NCBI RefSeq assembly: GCF_900114975.1
Contig: NZ_FOUU01000002.1
Span: 170,649 to 234,648 of the forward strand
Direction: 5' to 3'
From: Thermodesulforhabdus norvegica
Lineage (GTDB): Bacteria > Desulfobacterota > Syntrophobacteria > Syntrophobacterales > Thermodesulforhabdaceae
DNA: 64,000 bases
Shown piece after piece: positions 42,793 through 52,762 of this stretch. The translations under genes and the position numbers were made by a program. Position 1 is the first letter of the stretch. Each line of letters opens with the position of its first letter. The notes under the pieces are model-generated. The model was not told the origin of the DNA and did not search any database. It was given only the letters and a program-made list of their open reading frames with translations.

Positions 42793-45222
42793 ATGAAAAC
42801 CAGAATAATAAACATAGAGGATGAGATTCGTCTGTCTTACCTCGACTATGCAATGAGCGTCATAATCGGGCGGGCCATTCCCGATGTAAGAGACGGCCTT
42901 AAGCCGGTACATCGGCGAATTCTTTTTGCAATGCATGAGCTCAACAATGCCTATAACAGGCCTTACAAGAAATCGGCCCGAATCGTCGGTGACGTTATAG
43001 GTAAGTACCATCCTCATGGTGATGCTGCCGTTTACGATGCCCTCGTGAGGATGGCTCAGGACTTTTCCATGCGCTATCCTCTTGTGGACGGGCAGGGTAA
43101 CTTCGGATCCGTGGACGGGGACCCGCCGGCGGCGATGCGGTACACCGAAGTCCGAATGGCAAGGCTTGCCCATGAGTTCATGCAGGACATAGATAAGGAA
43201 ACCGTTCCGTTTCAGCCCAACTATGACAATTCACTGATGGAGCCTCTGGTGCTGCCGACCAGGGTTCCTAACCTTCTGCTGAACGGAGCTTCGGGCATAG
43301 CCGTGGGAATGGCCACGAACATTCCACCCCATAACCTTGCCGAGCTGTGCCGGGCTATTCAGCTTTATCTTGAAAACCCCGATGTACCTTACGAGGAATT
43401 ATACCGGCTGATGCCGGGACCGGATTTTCCGACCGGAGGGATTATCTACGGGTTGGAAGGCATAAAGCAGGCTTATGAGACGGGCCGCGGAACCATAAGG
43501 ATTAGAGGTCGCGTTCACGTTGAAGAGCTCAGGGGAAAAAAGAAGGCTCTCATCATAACGGAAATTCCTTATATGGTCAGCAAGGCCAAGATTCTCGAAA
43601 GAATCGCCGAACTCGTCAGAGAAAAGAAAATAGACGGCATAACGGAAATCCGTGACGAGTCGGATAGGGAAGGCATGAGAGTGGTTATTACCCTGAGGCC
43701 CGATGCAAGCCCCAAGGTTGTGGAAAATCGGCTTTATAAATTCACCCCCCTTGAAACAACCTTTGGAGTCATCTTGCTTGCCGTTGTTAATAACCGCCCT
43801 GAAGTGCTTTCTCTTAAAGAAGTCTTTGCCCATTTTCTCGACTTTCGAAGGACCGTAATAGTCAGGCGCACCGAGTACGATCTCAGAAAGGCCGAGCAAA
43901 GAGCCCACATTCTGGAAGGGCTTAAGAAGGCACTGGATTTTATTGACGAAGTCATTGCCATTATCCGGGCTTCCGGGTCTCCTTCTGAGGCCAAAGGGGC
44001 TCTGATTGAAAGATTCGATTTTTCCGACGCTCAGGCCCAGGCCATACTGGATATGAGGCTCCAGAGGCTTACGGGGCTGGAGAGAGAAAAAATAGTGGAT
44101 GAGTATCGAGAAGTGCTCAAAAATATAGAGTACTATCGGCAGGTCCTGAGTTCGCCTGCCCTGGTTAACAGGATCATTCACGAGGAGCTGGAGGAGCTCG
44201 TAAATCAGTACGCCGATGAAAGGAGAACGACCATCGTGCCTCAGGCCGATGAGATCGACTGGGACGATCTGATACCGGATCAGGAAGTGGTGGTGGTCCT
44301 GAGTAGAGAGGGTTATATAAAGAGGACTCCTGTCCACGTTTACAGGAGTCAAAGGCGGGGAGGCCGAGGTCGTCGTGGGGTTACGACCAGGGAAGAAGAT
44401 TTCGTTCACGCTATCCTGACGGCTTCGACCCACGACGTTCTTCTGGTTTTTACGAACCTGGGCCGGGTTTACTGGCTGAATGTAAGAGATGTCCCGGAAG
44501 CGTCGCCTTCGTCTCAGGGCAGGGCAATTGTGAACCTTCTTAATTTGCAGGATGGCGAAAAGGTTGCCACGGTTCTTCCCGTTAAGGAATTCAGGCCAGA
44601 TGCTTATGTGGTGCTGTGCACGAAGAAAGGCATTATAAAGAAGATGAGCCTGGATAACTTTTCCAGACCGCTGTCCACAGGCGTCAGAGCCGTCATTCTC
44701 AGGGATGGAGACGAATTAATCCGGGCGAGGCTTACCACCGGAAGTGATAAGCTTTTTCTTATGTCCCGTCACGGTAAGGTGATAGTCATCGACGAGTCCG
44801 TCCTGCGGCCTCTTGGCAGGGCCGCTCAGGGCGTCAAGGGAATGGATGTGTCGGATAGCTATGTCATCGGTATGGAGGTTTATCAGGGGCAGGAAGCGAT
44901 TCTGGTGGTTTCGGACAGAGGCTACGGAAAGCGGACTCTGTGTTCCGAATTTCGCGTGCAGGGGCGCGGCGGAATGGGGGTTATGGGTATAAAAGTAACG
45001 GAGCGAAACGGTTACGCAACCGGCTTTTGTCTGGTGGATCCCGAAGACGAAATTCTGCTCATTACCAATTTGGGCAAGCTTATAAGGCTCAAGGCCTCTG
45101 ACATAAGCCTTCAGGGACGGGCAACTCAGGGCGTAAAGCTCATGGAACTCGAAGAAGATGAGAAGATCGTCGATCTGGCGGTGGTAGGTGAAGTGGAAAA
45201 GGATGACGACAACGAATCCTGA
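42793..45222 (+). CDS. gyrA: DNA gyrase subunit A
   Basis: GyrA cuts and rejoins DNA. The 809-residue chain begins with [33 protein letters not shown]. The quinolone-determining region reads [33 protein letters not shown], so the position equal to E. coli Ser83 is Ala while the Asp87 equivalent is kept. The catalytic Tyr lies in [10 protein letters not shown]. The C-terminal beta-pinwheel contains the GyrA box QRRGGRG needed for DNA wrapping, and the tail is acidic (VEKDDDNES). It is the second gene of the gyrBA operon, and about 160 bp separate it from gpsA. Confidence 0.97.
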   Translation: MKTRIINIEDEIRLSYLDYAMSVIIGRAIPDVRDGLKPVHRRILFAMHELNNAYNRPYKKSARIVGDVIGKYHPHGDAAVYDALVRMAQDFSMRYPLVDGQGNFGSVDGDPPAAMRYTEVRMARLAHEFMQDIDKETVPFQPNYDNSLMEPLVLPTRVPNLLLNGASGIAVGMATNIPPHNLAELCRAIQLYLENPDVPYEELYRLMPGPDFPTGGIIYGLEGIKQAYETGRGTIRIRGRVHVEELRGKKKALIITEIPYMVSKAKILERIAELVREKKIDGITEIRDESDREGMRVVITLRPDASPKVVENRLYKFTPLETTFGVILLAVVNNRPEVLSLKEVFAHFLDFRRTVIVRRTEYDLRKAEQRAHILEGLKKALDFIDEVIAIIRASGSPSEAKGALIERFDFSDAQAQAILDMRLQRLTGLEREKIVDEYREVLKNIEYYRQVLSSPALVNRIIHEELEELVNQYADERRTTIVPQADEIDWDDLIPDQEVVVVLSREGYIKRTPVHVYRSQRRGGRGRRGVTTREEDFVHAILTASTHDVLLVFTNLGRVYWLNVRDVPEASPSSQGRAIVNLLNLQDGEKVATVLPVKEFRPDAYVVLCTKKGIIKKMSLDNFSRPLSTGVRAVILRDGDELIRARLTTGSDKLFLMSRHGKVIVIDESVLRPLGRAAQGVKGMDVSDSYVIGMEVYQGQEAILVVSDRGYGKRTLCSEFRVQGRGGMGVMGIKVTERNGYATGFCLVDPEDEILLITNLGKLIRLKASDISLQGRATQGVKLMELEEDEKIVDLAVVGEVEKDDDNES

Positions 45223-45382
45223 AGCATCGGAAACCGTGAAGCAACAATTTCCTGAGGTGACGCGGGTAAAAGAGATCGTGGGGGTGTGGGGCGATTTTCG
45301 TGGATGCTTTTGGTGGCATTAAAACCGGGGTGATCGTGTAATTTCCCGGGAATTTGGAAAGATAATTGTGGAGGAAGATTTC

Positions 45383-46435
45383 ATGAATGTATCGGAAGTT
45401 TCGGTTATAGGTGCCGGAAGCTGGGGAACGACACTGGCAAATCTTCTGGCGGAAAAGGGGTATCGGGTTCACCTCTGGGTTTACGAACAGGAAGTGTGTG
45501 ATGCGATAAACAGATCCCGTGAAAATCCGATCTATCTTCCCGGATTTCGGTTGAGTGAGCTCATAACGGCTCATAACGATATTGAGTCTGCCTTAGGGGA
45601 TCGCTCCTTTATAGTTATGGTGGTTCCCTCTCACGTTTACAGATCGGTTGCAACTGACATGATCCCCCATCTCAGGGATGGGTCCGTTGTTGTGAGTGCT
45701 ACCAAGGGGATTGAAAACGAGACTCTGCTTACCATGTCCGGCGTATGGCGGGATATATTACCGGAAGGACGAAAGATCAGATATGCCTGTCTGGCAGGGC
45801 CATCCTTTGCCAGAGAGGTGATAAGAAAAATTCCGACGGCGGTTACCGTTGCGGCGGAAGATCTTGATACGGCCCGATTTATCCAGCAGGTGATGGCAAC
45901 CGAGTATTTCAGGGTTTATACCAGTACGGACATTATAGGGCTGGAGGTGGCGGGTGCGGTCAAAAATGTGCTTGCCCTGGCAGCCGGTGCAAGCGACGGG
46001 TTCGGTTACGGCCATAACACCAGAGCGGCTCTTATAACCAGAGGATTGGCCGAAATGACCCGTCTTGGTGTTGCCATGGGGGCTCACCCCCTTACGTTTT
46101 TGGGCCTGCCCGGGGTCGGCGATCTTCTTCTGACCTGTACGAGTGAGCTCAGCAGAAACAGAACCGTGGGTTATGAGATGGGGCGCGGGAAGTCGCTGGA
46201 TGAGGTTCTTTCGGGAATGAAGATGGTTGCAGAGGGAGTAAAAACCGCCAGGTCCGTTTATAATCTGGCTAAACGCTTGAAAGTGGACATGCCCATCTGC
46301 GAAAGGGTCTATTCCGTGCTGTATGAAGGAGAGGATCCTCGAGAAGCCGTTAAGGCTCTTCTTTCCAGAACCCTGAAGCATGAATGGGAATACGAGTTGC
46401 AGCGTTTCTGGCCCGATATCTCAACGAACAGGTAA
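45383..46435 (+). CDS. gpsA: NAD(P)-dependent glycerol-3-phosphate dehydrogenase
   Basis: GpsA reduces dihydroxyacetone phosphate to sn-glycerol 3-phosphate for phospholipids. The 350-residue protein has the Rossmann motif VIGAGSWGTTLANLLAEKG at the N-terminus, VSATKGIE and CLAGPSFAREV in the middle. The active-site region is GLEVAGAVKNVLALAAGASDGFGYGHNTRAALITRGLAEM, containing the catalytic Lys, and the C-terminal helical domain follows with ...TCTSELSRNRTVGYEMGRG. ATG 45383 follows GGAGGAAG. The next gene, a histidine kinase, starts 10 nt downstream. Confidence 0.96.
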   Translation: MNVSEVSVIGAGSWGTTLANLLAEKGYRVHLWVYEQEVCDAINRSRENPIYLPGFRLSELITAHNDIESALGDRSFIVMVVPSHVYRSVATDMIPHLRDGSVVVSATKGIENETLLTMSGVWRDILPEGRKIRYACLAGPSFAREVIRKIPTAVTVAAEDLDTARFIQQVMATEYFRVYTSTDIIGLEVAGAVKNVLALAAGASDGFGYGHNTRAALITRGLAEMTRLGVAMGAHPLTFLGLPGVGDLLLTCTSELSRNRTVGYEMGRGKSLDEVLSGMKMVAEGVKTARSVYNLAKRLKVDMPICERVYSVLYEGEDPREAVKALLSRTLKHEWEYELQRFWPDISTNR

Positions 46436-46445
46436 AAGGAGAGTT

Positions 46446-47837
46446 ATGGGATACATAACGCTGGACGAAGTGATGCGGCGGGTTGAACAAAAGAAACAGG
46501 ATTATCAAAGATACGGTTTCAAAAAACTTCAGGAAGAGGCTTTTGCAACCTTTTTTGACCTTGCTCAGGAATCCACAGATCTCAATCATCTTTACCTGAT
46601 TTCGGTAACGGTTCCGAAGGTTTTCTTCGGTTTTGAGAGCTCCCTGTACGTGGTCCAGCATCAGAATGGTCGGTTGGAAAAGGTGTGCACGAGTGAGAAG
46701 GGCATTCTTGAAGGGTCGGAGCGAAATGAGATTATCGATATAAGAGATTCCATGTACAGAACCGATAGGGGATGGGCCTTTCCCATAAGGGGAAATCAGG
46801 CTCTTTCCAAGTGGTTTCCCTTTTCAGGTAAAGACGGAATCCTGGGGATGCTGGAAGTGGAATGCGCGGAATGCGGCGAGTCGGATACTTTTTTCCTCCA
46901 GAAATTTGCCAACCGGATAGGTTACAACCTTCATCAAAAGCTCCTTATACAGCAGAATCTGCAACATCTTAAGTTTATAAATCAACTGGTAGCGGACATC
47001 GAGCATAACGTGATCTCTCCCAATATGTACTACAGGCTCTATCTCAGGCGTATGAAGAAGCTGATAAATTCATACAGAGGGCTGCAGAAGGATATCCGCG
47101 ATTTGATCATATTTTCTCAGGAACAACTTCAAAAACTGGCCCTGACGAAGCAGCTCTGTGAAATCTATCATGAGTTATCAACTCTTAACGACAAACTCGA
47201 GGAGGAAAACAGGGCTCTGGAAAAACATTACAATCATACCAGCCTTTTTCTGGAAAGCTTGTTGAGAAGAGATCATTTCGTGCAGGGCACCTATGTCTTG
47301 CGCAAACAGCCCTGCAACTTCAAATCGGAGATCATCGATCCCCTTCTGGAACGGTACGAGCCTCTCTTCGCAAAAAAGGGTATCACCGTAAACAGGACCC
47401 TGGACAACATTCCCGATAAAGAGGTCGTCCTGCTGGTTGATAAGGGTTTGATTTCGCAGGTTTTCGATAACCTCTTTTCCAACGCATTGAAGTATGCGGG
47501 AGATATCGAAGATGCTGCCGGGAATAAGGTTAAGCTGGTGTCTTACGACTGGCAGGTTCTGAAGGATTACTTCGGCGAGAATATCCACGGCCTGAAGATA
47601 TCGGTTTTCACGACCGGAGAACCTCTTAGCGAAGAAGAAGCCAGGAAAGTCTTTGAAGAAGGGTATAGGGCGGAACGGCACGGTGAGGTCGCCTCCGGCA
47701 CCGGGCACGGCCTCAGCTTCGTAAAGAACGTTGTAGAAATCCACGGGGGTGTTGTCGGCTGTGAACCGGAAAAGTACGGTAATTCCTTCTATTTCATACT
47801 GCCCATGAAGGATGAGCGGGCGGAAAAACAGGGATGA
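46446..47837 (+). CDS. Cytoplasmic sensor histidine kinase with GAF-like domain and atypical H-box
   Basis: The 463-residue soluble kinase has a GAF-like sensor (about 30-165, PKVFFGFESSLYVVQHQ, DGILGMLEVEC). A helical region carries the probable phosphoacceptor His187 in DIEHNVISPNMYYRLYLRR, which keeps H-x-x-x-x-P spacing unlike the common HELRTP. A long coiled coil (ELSTLNDKLEEENRALEKHY) and a HATPase domain (QVFDNLFSNALKYAG, GHGLSFVKNVVEIHGG) follow. The coil between the His helix and the ATPase is longer than usual. Signal and partner are unknown; no response regulator is adjacent. ATG 46446 follows AAAGGAGAG. It is likely cotranscribed with gpsA and ends 7 nt before convergent manA. Confidence 0.85.
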   Translation: MGYITLDEVMRRVEQKKQDYQRYGFKKLQEEAFATFFDLAQESTDLNHLYLISVTVPKVFFGFESSLYVVQHQNGRLEKVCTSEKGILEGSERNEIIDIRDSMYRTDRGWAFPIRGNQALSKWFPFSGKDGILGMLEVECAECGESDTFFLQKFANRIGYNLHQKLLIQQNLQHLKFINQLVADIEHNVISPNMYYRLYLRRMKKLINSYRGLQKDIRDLIIFSQEQLQKLALTKQLCEIYHELSTLNDKLEEENRALEKHYNHTSLFLESLLRRDHFVQGTYVLRKQPCNFKSEIIDPLLERYEPLFAKKGITVNRTLDNIPDKEVVLLVDKGLISQVFDNLFSNALKYAGDIEDAAGNKVKLVSYDWQVLKDYFGENIHGLKISVFTTGEPLSEEEARKVFEEGYRAERHGEVASGTGHGLSFVKNVVEIHGGVVGCEPEKYGNSFYFILPMKDERAEKQG

Positions 47838-47844
47838 TAAGGGA

Positions 47845-49038
47845 TCAGGGAACGTGTACGGAAAATGCTATGGTGCCGGGATAGAAGCCGAGCTGGCATG
47901 ACTGAAGGGCTGCCGGAATGAAGGCAACTTCCCCGGTTGTAAGCTTTTCAGAATTTCCGGGCCCCCATCTGATAAGGCCTTTCCCTTCCAGAATAAATAT
48001 CATAACCGGTAGAGTCCCGGGGGCTATGTGCACCGTATATTCTTCCCGGCAGTTATATCGGGTTACCCTGAATTCTGGAGCGGGAGTTTCGTAAACGGTT
48101 ACGGGATTCTCGGAGGCCGAATGTATTACCGAAGGCGCTGAGGAGCAGTCGGCTATCAAAAGCAGAGTTCTGGCGTCTTTGTGCTTGGGTGTGAGGCCTG
48201 CTCGCACGACGTTGTCCGAGTTTGCCATACATTCGACTATAGCTCCTGATATGTAGGCATGAGGTATTCCCGGTCCGAGGTAAACCGCATCCCCCGGTGT
48301 CAGGGCTAAATGATTCATCAGAAATATTAGCAAAAGACCCACGTCGGTATGGTCGTATTTGGTGGAAAGTGACAGAAACAATTTTTCCATGCGTTCCAGG
48401 CTGTCCCGGGACTTCGTCAGCAGGCGTTTGTGTAAGGCATTTACCGCTTCTTCAATGCGATCGGGGGCATCGATTGATAGGGATATAAGCTTTTTGAAAA
48501 TCCGCTCCGAATCGGGTCGGGTAGGATCGATATCTTCTGCGACCAGCTTTCTTATTTCCGGATATTTTCTGAGCTTGTTCTCCAGAATCTCCGGGGAACC
48601 GATCCCCACCAAACACTCAAAATTTTCCAGGGCTATGGCTATTTCGGGTTTGTGTCTGGCGTCCGGATAGTGCTCCGGCTGTAGCCTGTGAAGTTCGCGG
48701 GCCCTTTGAGCATCCGGGTGGGCCTGAATGGAAAGTGGTTCAGCCGCCGTGAGCACTTTGAGAAGAAACGGGAGTTCTGCGCCAAACTTATTCAGAATTC
48801 GGTTTCCCAGAAGTTCTTCGGGAAAGGAATGGATAAGCTCGTCCAGTCCTGCTTCTCTGCCCTCTATTTCTGTTCTGGACGGGGCCTTGGGATGTGCTCC
48901 CATCCACAGTTCTGCCCATGGAAGGTTCTCGTCCCAATCGTGCAGGCCTATTAGCCTGGGTATGAAAGCGCCCTTACCCCTCTGGCCCCATTCATAATGC
49001 ATTACGGGATTTTTAAGACGTAAGGGTCTCCACTTCAC
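47845..49038 (-). CDS. manA: Mannose-6-phosphate isomerase, class I
   Basis: ManA interconverts mannose 6-phosphate and fructose 6-phosphate, feeding GDP-mannose or mannosylglycerate synthesis. The 397-residue cupin protein has the type I signatures: NPVMHYEWGQRG at the start, PWAELWMGAHPKAPS, FLLKVLTAAEPLSIQAHPD (zinc ligands), YPDARHKPEIAIALENFECLVG and DAVYLGPGIPHAYISGAIVECMANSDNVVRAGLTPKHKD. It is a single gene converging on the GAF-kinase gene. The link to the GT81-like enzyme elsewhere in the window is only suggestive. Confidence 0.94.
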   Translation of the reverse strand: MKWRPLRLKNPVMHYEWGQRGKGAFIPRLIGLHDWDENLPWAELWMGAHPKAPSRTEIEGREAGLDELIHSFPEELLGNRILNKFGAELPFLLKVLTAAEPLSIQAHPDAQRARELHRLQPEHYPDARHKPEIAIALENFECLVGIGSPEILENKLRKYPEIRKLVAEDIDPTRPDSERIFKKLISLSIDAPDRIEEAVNALHKRLLTKSRDSLERMEKLFLSLSTKYDHTDVGLLLIFLMNHLALTPGDAVYLGPGIPHAYISGAIVECMANSDNVVRAGLTPKHKDARTLLLIADCSSAPSVIHSASENPVTVYETPAPEFRVTRYNCREEYTVHIAPGTLPVMIFILEGKGLIRWGPGNSEKLTTGEVAFIPAALQSCQLGFYPGTIAFSVHVP

Positions 49039-49186
49039 GGATGAAAATCCCCCTTTTTTCAGGTTGCTGAAGCCTTTATGAAAATAATTACTCCGTAAGC
49101 ATTTGAGAACCCCCCTGATCTCCTGATTTTGTTACTCTATCCGTGAGGCATATCGTCAAAACCGATTTGCTTTTTCTGAAAGTTTG

Positions 49187-49192
49187 TATAAT
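49187..49192 (+). promoter_or_regulatory. Candidate -10 box of the coiled-coil protein gene
   Basis: A consensus TATAAT lies 32 nt before the ATG at 49225, but no good -35 stands 16-18 nt upstream, so only the -10 is supported. Confidence 0.3.
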
Positions 49193-49224
49193 GTTTGAGA
49201 AACAATGAAGGGAGATTTTAGGAT

Positions 49225-50238
49225 ATGCCCGTGAGTGTAGCCTTTATAAGAAAACTGGAAAAGGTTTCACCCGATCTCAGAGAAATCCTGCTCGGGCTTC
49301 TTGAGGAACTGGAAAGACAGAGGGCGGAGTCTGTCGGCAAGCAGGAGTTCGATGATCTGAGAAATATCGTCAGAGATCTGGCCGAAGCGCAACAGCGAGC
49401 TGCTGAGAAGATAGAAGCGCTTGCTGAGGCTCAACGGCGCACCGAGCAGAGGGTGGAGGAGCTTGCGGAGGCTCAGAAGAGGACCGAGCAGAGGGTAGAG
49501 GAACTTGCGGAAGCTCAACGCAGGACCGACGAGAGGTTGAATTCACTTGCTTTGAAGGTGGAGGAGCTTGCTGAAGCTCAGAAGAGGACCGAGCAGAGAG
49601 TTGAGGAGCTGGCGGAGGCTCAGCGCAGGACGGATGAGAGGTTGAATTCACTTGCTTTGAAGGTAGAGGAGCTTGCGGAGGCTCAGAAGAGGACCGAGCA
49701 GAGGGTAGAGGAACTTGCGGAAGCTCAACGCAGGACGGATGAGAGGTTGAATGCTCTTGCCGTCAGGGTTGAAGAGCTTGCGGAAGCTCAAAAGCGCACC
49801 GAGATGGAGTTGCGTGCCCTGGCTTCAGAGCATCGGAAAACCAGAGAACAGCTGGGAGGGCTTGCAATAACGGTTGGATACAGACTGGAGGACGAAGCGT
49901 TTCGCTCTTTGCCCAGGCTGCTGGAAAGAGACTATCAGATCGTTGTGGAAGGAAGGTTGAGGAGGCAATTTGTAAGGGATAAAAGCGGGAAGTATGTTGA
50001 AGTGAACATAATCGGAGAAGGCCGGAGAGGCGAAGAGAAGGTGACCATCATCGGGGAGGGGAAGAGCCAGCTCTCCAGAAAAGATGTGGATCGATTCATC
50101 CAGAGAAGGTTGAAAAGATTGGAAGGTGTGTTTGAAAATATCTTTCCGGTACTCGTCACTTATATGATTTCCGAGCCCGAAGTTGAGGAATATGTCAAAG
50201 CCAGGGGGCTTGCTCTGTACTACTCCTTTGATTTTTAA
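49225..50238 (+). CDS. Repeat-built coiled-coil protein with PD-(D/E)XK-like C-terminal domain (DUF3782 type)
   Basis: The 337-residue protein has a short head (1-60) and a long coiled coil (about 60-205) built from [13 protein letters not shown]-type 14-residue units arranged in 35-residue super-repeats. The C-terminal domain of about 120 residues contains [25 protein letters not shown], where two beta strands and an E-x-K resemble a PD-(D/E)XK nuclease core. The first acidic position appears as Asn. Proteins of this plan, annotated DUF3782, occur in thermophiles and cyanobacteria; the function is unknown. A monocistronic gene 238 nt upstream of a dynamin-like GTPase gene. Confidence 0.78.
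   Translation: MPVSVAFIRKLEKVSPDLREILLGLLEELERQRAESVGKQEFDDLRNIVRDLAEAQQRAAEKIEALAEAQRRTEQRVEELAEAQKRTEQRVEELAEAQRRTDERLNSLALKVEELAEAQKRTEQRVEELAEAQRRTDERLNSLALKVEELAEAQKRTEQRVEELAEAQRRTDERLNALAVRVEELAEAQKRTEMELRALASEHRKTREQLGGLAITVGYRLEDEAFRSLPRLLERDYQIVVEGRLRRQFVRDKSGKYVEVNIIGEGRRGEEKVTIIGEGKSQLSRKDVDRFIQRRLKRLEGVFENIFPVLVTYMISEPEVEEYVKARGLALYYSFDF
49453..49806 (+). repeat. 105-bp in-frame tandem repeats inside the coiled-coil gene
   Basis: Three near-identical 105-bp units start at 49453, 49558 and 49663, and a partial fourth runs from 49768. Each encodes 35 residues made of two 14-residue units plus seven more (LNSLALK). An additional partial 42-bp unit precedes them at 49411-49452. Copies differ mainly at third codon positions, so they expanded some time ago and have been held to the protein pattern. 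Confidence 0.9.
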
Positions 50239-50476
50239 CCTGTGATTTGAGCAGGCTTTATTCCTGCGCCCGTGAAATTTCCCAAAATTTCCGAAAGGCT
50301 TCATGAGTACTCCCACAGTTGCTTGATTTTGAGGAATTTTCCTTGTAATCCAGATCTGCGGAAGATGCCTGTTTGAAGGTACCCTGCTTTGAAAATGTGG
50401 TAAACGGCTGGTTATGAATCCGGTATCAGTTAAAGCTGACCGGAAATCCCCAATTTCCAGCTAAGATAGGAGAGCC

Positions 50477-52762
50477 ATGGCTAACTCTTATAATGCTCTG
50501 AAAAATCAATTTTTTTCCATCCTGGAAAGTTTAAAAGGTCACATCGATAAGCTTTCTGCTACCGGAATTGCAACGGAAAAGGAAGTAAAGGAATGGAACA
50601 GTTACATCGGGTTTGCCGGGGATACCTTTTCAGATTCGCGATTCAGGATAGCCGTTGTCGGATCCGTAAAATCCGGAAAAAGTACTCTGATTAACGCTCT
50701 GCTGGGGGACGACCTGCTTAAACGCGGTGCCGGAATTGTAACCGCCTTTGTGACCCGGGTTATAAGCGACGAAAAACCTGAAGCGGTGATTCAGCTCAAA
50801 AGCCTTGACCAGGTTGACGGCGAAGTCAGAAGAATCGTAAAAGGCCTTTCAGGAGTGGCTTCGTTTTTCGGAGAAATAAGGGATTTCGACATAAGGCGCC
50901 AAAAAGACAGAGAGGTTCTTGCAAAGGCCCTTAATGCCTTTGCCGAAGCAGACCTTTCGCACGAAGGCCGCAGAAACCTGCTTCTTCTTAAGGCCTACCT
51001 GGAGGGTTATGAGTCCCTTGAGTCTGTCCTGAAAGATCAACCGGTTATTAAACTGAAAGGATCCGAACTCGTAAGGCACCGGGAATACGTTGGTCGTGAA
51101 TCCCATGCGGTATACGTCCGAAATGTGGAGCTACGCTATCCCGGTGGGTGGATCGAAAGGGATGTGGAAATTGCGGATTGCCAGGGAAGTGACGCGCCAA
51201 ATCCACTGCATTATGCGCTCCTTCAGGAATACCTCTACACGGCCCATGCGATAGTTTATGTTATAAGCAGCAGAATAGGCTTGAGAGAGGCAGATTTTAA
51301 GTTGCTGGAATTCATCCGCTCCTTATCGATGATGGAAAGCACGGTTTTTGTCCTGAATGTGGATATGGACGTGCACCCGTCGTCTGAAGATCTGATTGGC
51401 CTTGAAGAACGGGTCCGGAAGGAACTGGCGTTGTTTGAAAGCAGGCCGCAGGTTTTCACGTTTTCGGCTCTGGCAGAGCTCATCGAACGGTCCGGGGGCT
51501 CGGTTTCAGAATCGCGCAGGCTGTCACTGTGGAAGGAAACCACGCCTGAGTTACTTAAAATCTCTAATAAGGGCTTTTCCCTTTTTAGAGGGGAACTTAC
51601 CGGTATCGTGGCTCGAGGTAAAGCGCTGGTGATAGACACAGGTGTTACCAGAGCCAGGTTGGTGGGGGCGTCTGTTCTGGATTTTATCCGCACGAGAAAA
51701 TCTTTACTTAAAGGGGATTTCCGGGAGAAGAAGCAGGTTATTTCGGAAATAGAGAAACGACAGCACGATGTCGTCTCGGCGATGAATATGCTTGAAAGCA
51801 TGATATCAGGACTGAGAAATTCTCTCGTTGCCGAGTGTGATAAAGCAATTCAAAAGTTTTTTGACCTGAAATACGGTCCCGTTGTTTCCGATACCGTCAG
51901 AATGATAGAGAATTATCGTATTGAAGAGTCCTTTGAAACAAGATTGAAGGATCTAAAGGGTCTTATTACTGCTCTTTATGACTTTTACATCCATTTCAGA
52001 GCCGACCTGGCCAGGTTTGTTATCGATAAAGTCAACGTCAGAATTATGACCTTTGCCAGGGAACAGGAGGACTTCGTACGATACAGGTTATCTGAAGCGG
52101 CGAGAGGTTTCTGGTCGCTCCTTAAAGTTCCACTGGAGGACTACCGGAATGCCCTTCGTGGACTTGGCGTCACTTTGACCGAAGGTGAGGAATTGAGCAT
52201 GGATCGTTGGAGTCCATCATGGAATGTTTCGCCTCCGAATTTTGGACTGCTTGCCGATGATTACGTGCTCGCGAAGGGTGTTCTCTATGCAAAATACGGC
52301 CTGGGCAGGATGGCCAGACTCTGGAACAGGCTGAAGAAGCTTTTGCGGGCTCACAGGACAGACAAAGAAGCATTACTAAGAGAAGACAACCTGCTCGAGG
52401 CCGTTTCCCTGGTTAAGCGTCAGGCCAGAGAGGAAGTCCTTTATGCATTCCGCGACTACCGCCAGAACTTCCGCTTTGGATACGTGCATCGCCTGATCGA
52501 CGAAGGCATTGCTTCGCTCTTGAGAGAGTTCACCATGAGGGTTGAGACCGTGAAGGTAAATCTTGAGAGATTAGAGCAGCTTAAAGTAGAAGAGGAAAAC
52601 AAACAGCATTCCCTGGATGCTCTCCTCGATGAAACCGAATCGGCCGTTTCCGGTATTCTCGAAGGGCTTGACAGGATTCGAATGGAGGCGGGCTGTCTCA
52701 GTCCCGAAGCAAAAGAGCTATGCTTTCACGTTCAGGCCAGTAATCGGGGAGAGGGGCGGTGA
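50477..52762 (+). CDS. Bacterial dynamin-like GTPase
   Basis: The 761-residue protein has a dynamin-family G domain near the N-terminus: P-loop VVGSVKSGKSTLINALLG, switch region GAGIVTAFVTRV with a conserved Thr, and G3 DCQGSDAPN. AHAIVYVISSR and a G4-like LNVDMD follow. Very long helical segments (about 330-740) would form the stalk, with an internal basic part (LWNRLKKLLRAHRTDKEALLRED) that could touch membrane. No clear transmembrane paddle helix is visible. Such proteins remodel membranes, and some take part in phage or membrane-stress defence. They often occur in pairs; here there is one copy. Its last 65 bases overlap the end of the convergent pseudouridine synthase gene. Confidence 0.88.
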   Translation: MANSYNALKNQFFSILESLKGHIDKLSATGIATEKEVKEWNSYIGFAGDTFSDSRFRIAVVGSVKSGKSTLINALLGDDLLKRGAGIVTAFVTRVISDEKPEAVIQLKSLDQVDGEVRRIVKGLSGVASFFGEIRDFDIRRQKDREVLAKALNAFAEADLSHEGRRNLLLLKAYLEGYESLESVLKDQPVIKLKGSELVRHREYVGRESHAVYVRNVELRYPGGWIERDVEIADCQGSDAPNPLHYALLQEYLYTAHAIVYVISSRIGLREADFKLLEFIRSLSMMESTVFVLNVDMDVHPSSEDLIGLEERVRKELALFESRPQVFTFSALAELIERSGGSVSESRRLSLWKETTPELLKISNKGFSLFRGELTGIVARGKALVIDTGVTRARLVGASVLDFIRTRKSLLKGDFREKKQVISEIEKRQHDVVSAMNMLESMISGLRNSLVAECDKAIQKFFDLKYGPVVSDTVRMIENYRIEESFETRLKDLKGLITALYDFYIHFRADLARFVIDKVNVRIMTFAREQEDFVRYRLSEAARGFWSLLKVPLEDYRNALRGLGVTLTEGEELSMDRWSPSWNVSPPNFGLLADDYVLAKGVLYAKYGLGRMARLWNRLKKLLRAHRTDKEALLREDNLLEAVSLVKRQAREEVLYAFRDYRQNFRFGYVHRLIDEGIASLLREFTMRVETVKVNLERLEQLKVEEENKQHSLDALLDETESAVSGILEGLDRIRMEAGCLSPEAKELCFHVQASNRGEGR

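Noticed and set aside
43399-44433. 344-codon reverse-strand frame inside gyrA
   Set aside because: It is a shadow of a highly conserved gene.
45203-45322. 39-codon frame overlapping the end of gyrA
   Set aside because: It has no proper ribosome-binding site, overlaps the gyrA tail in another frame and has no recognisable features.
49453-49806. CRISPR-like array
   Set aside because: The 105-bp units are adjacent without spacers, stay in frame and encode a regular coiled coil.
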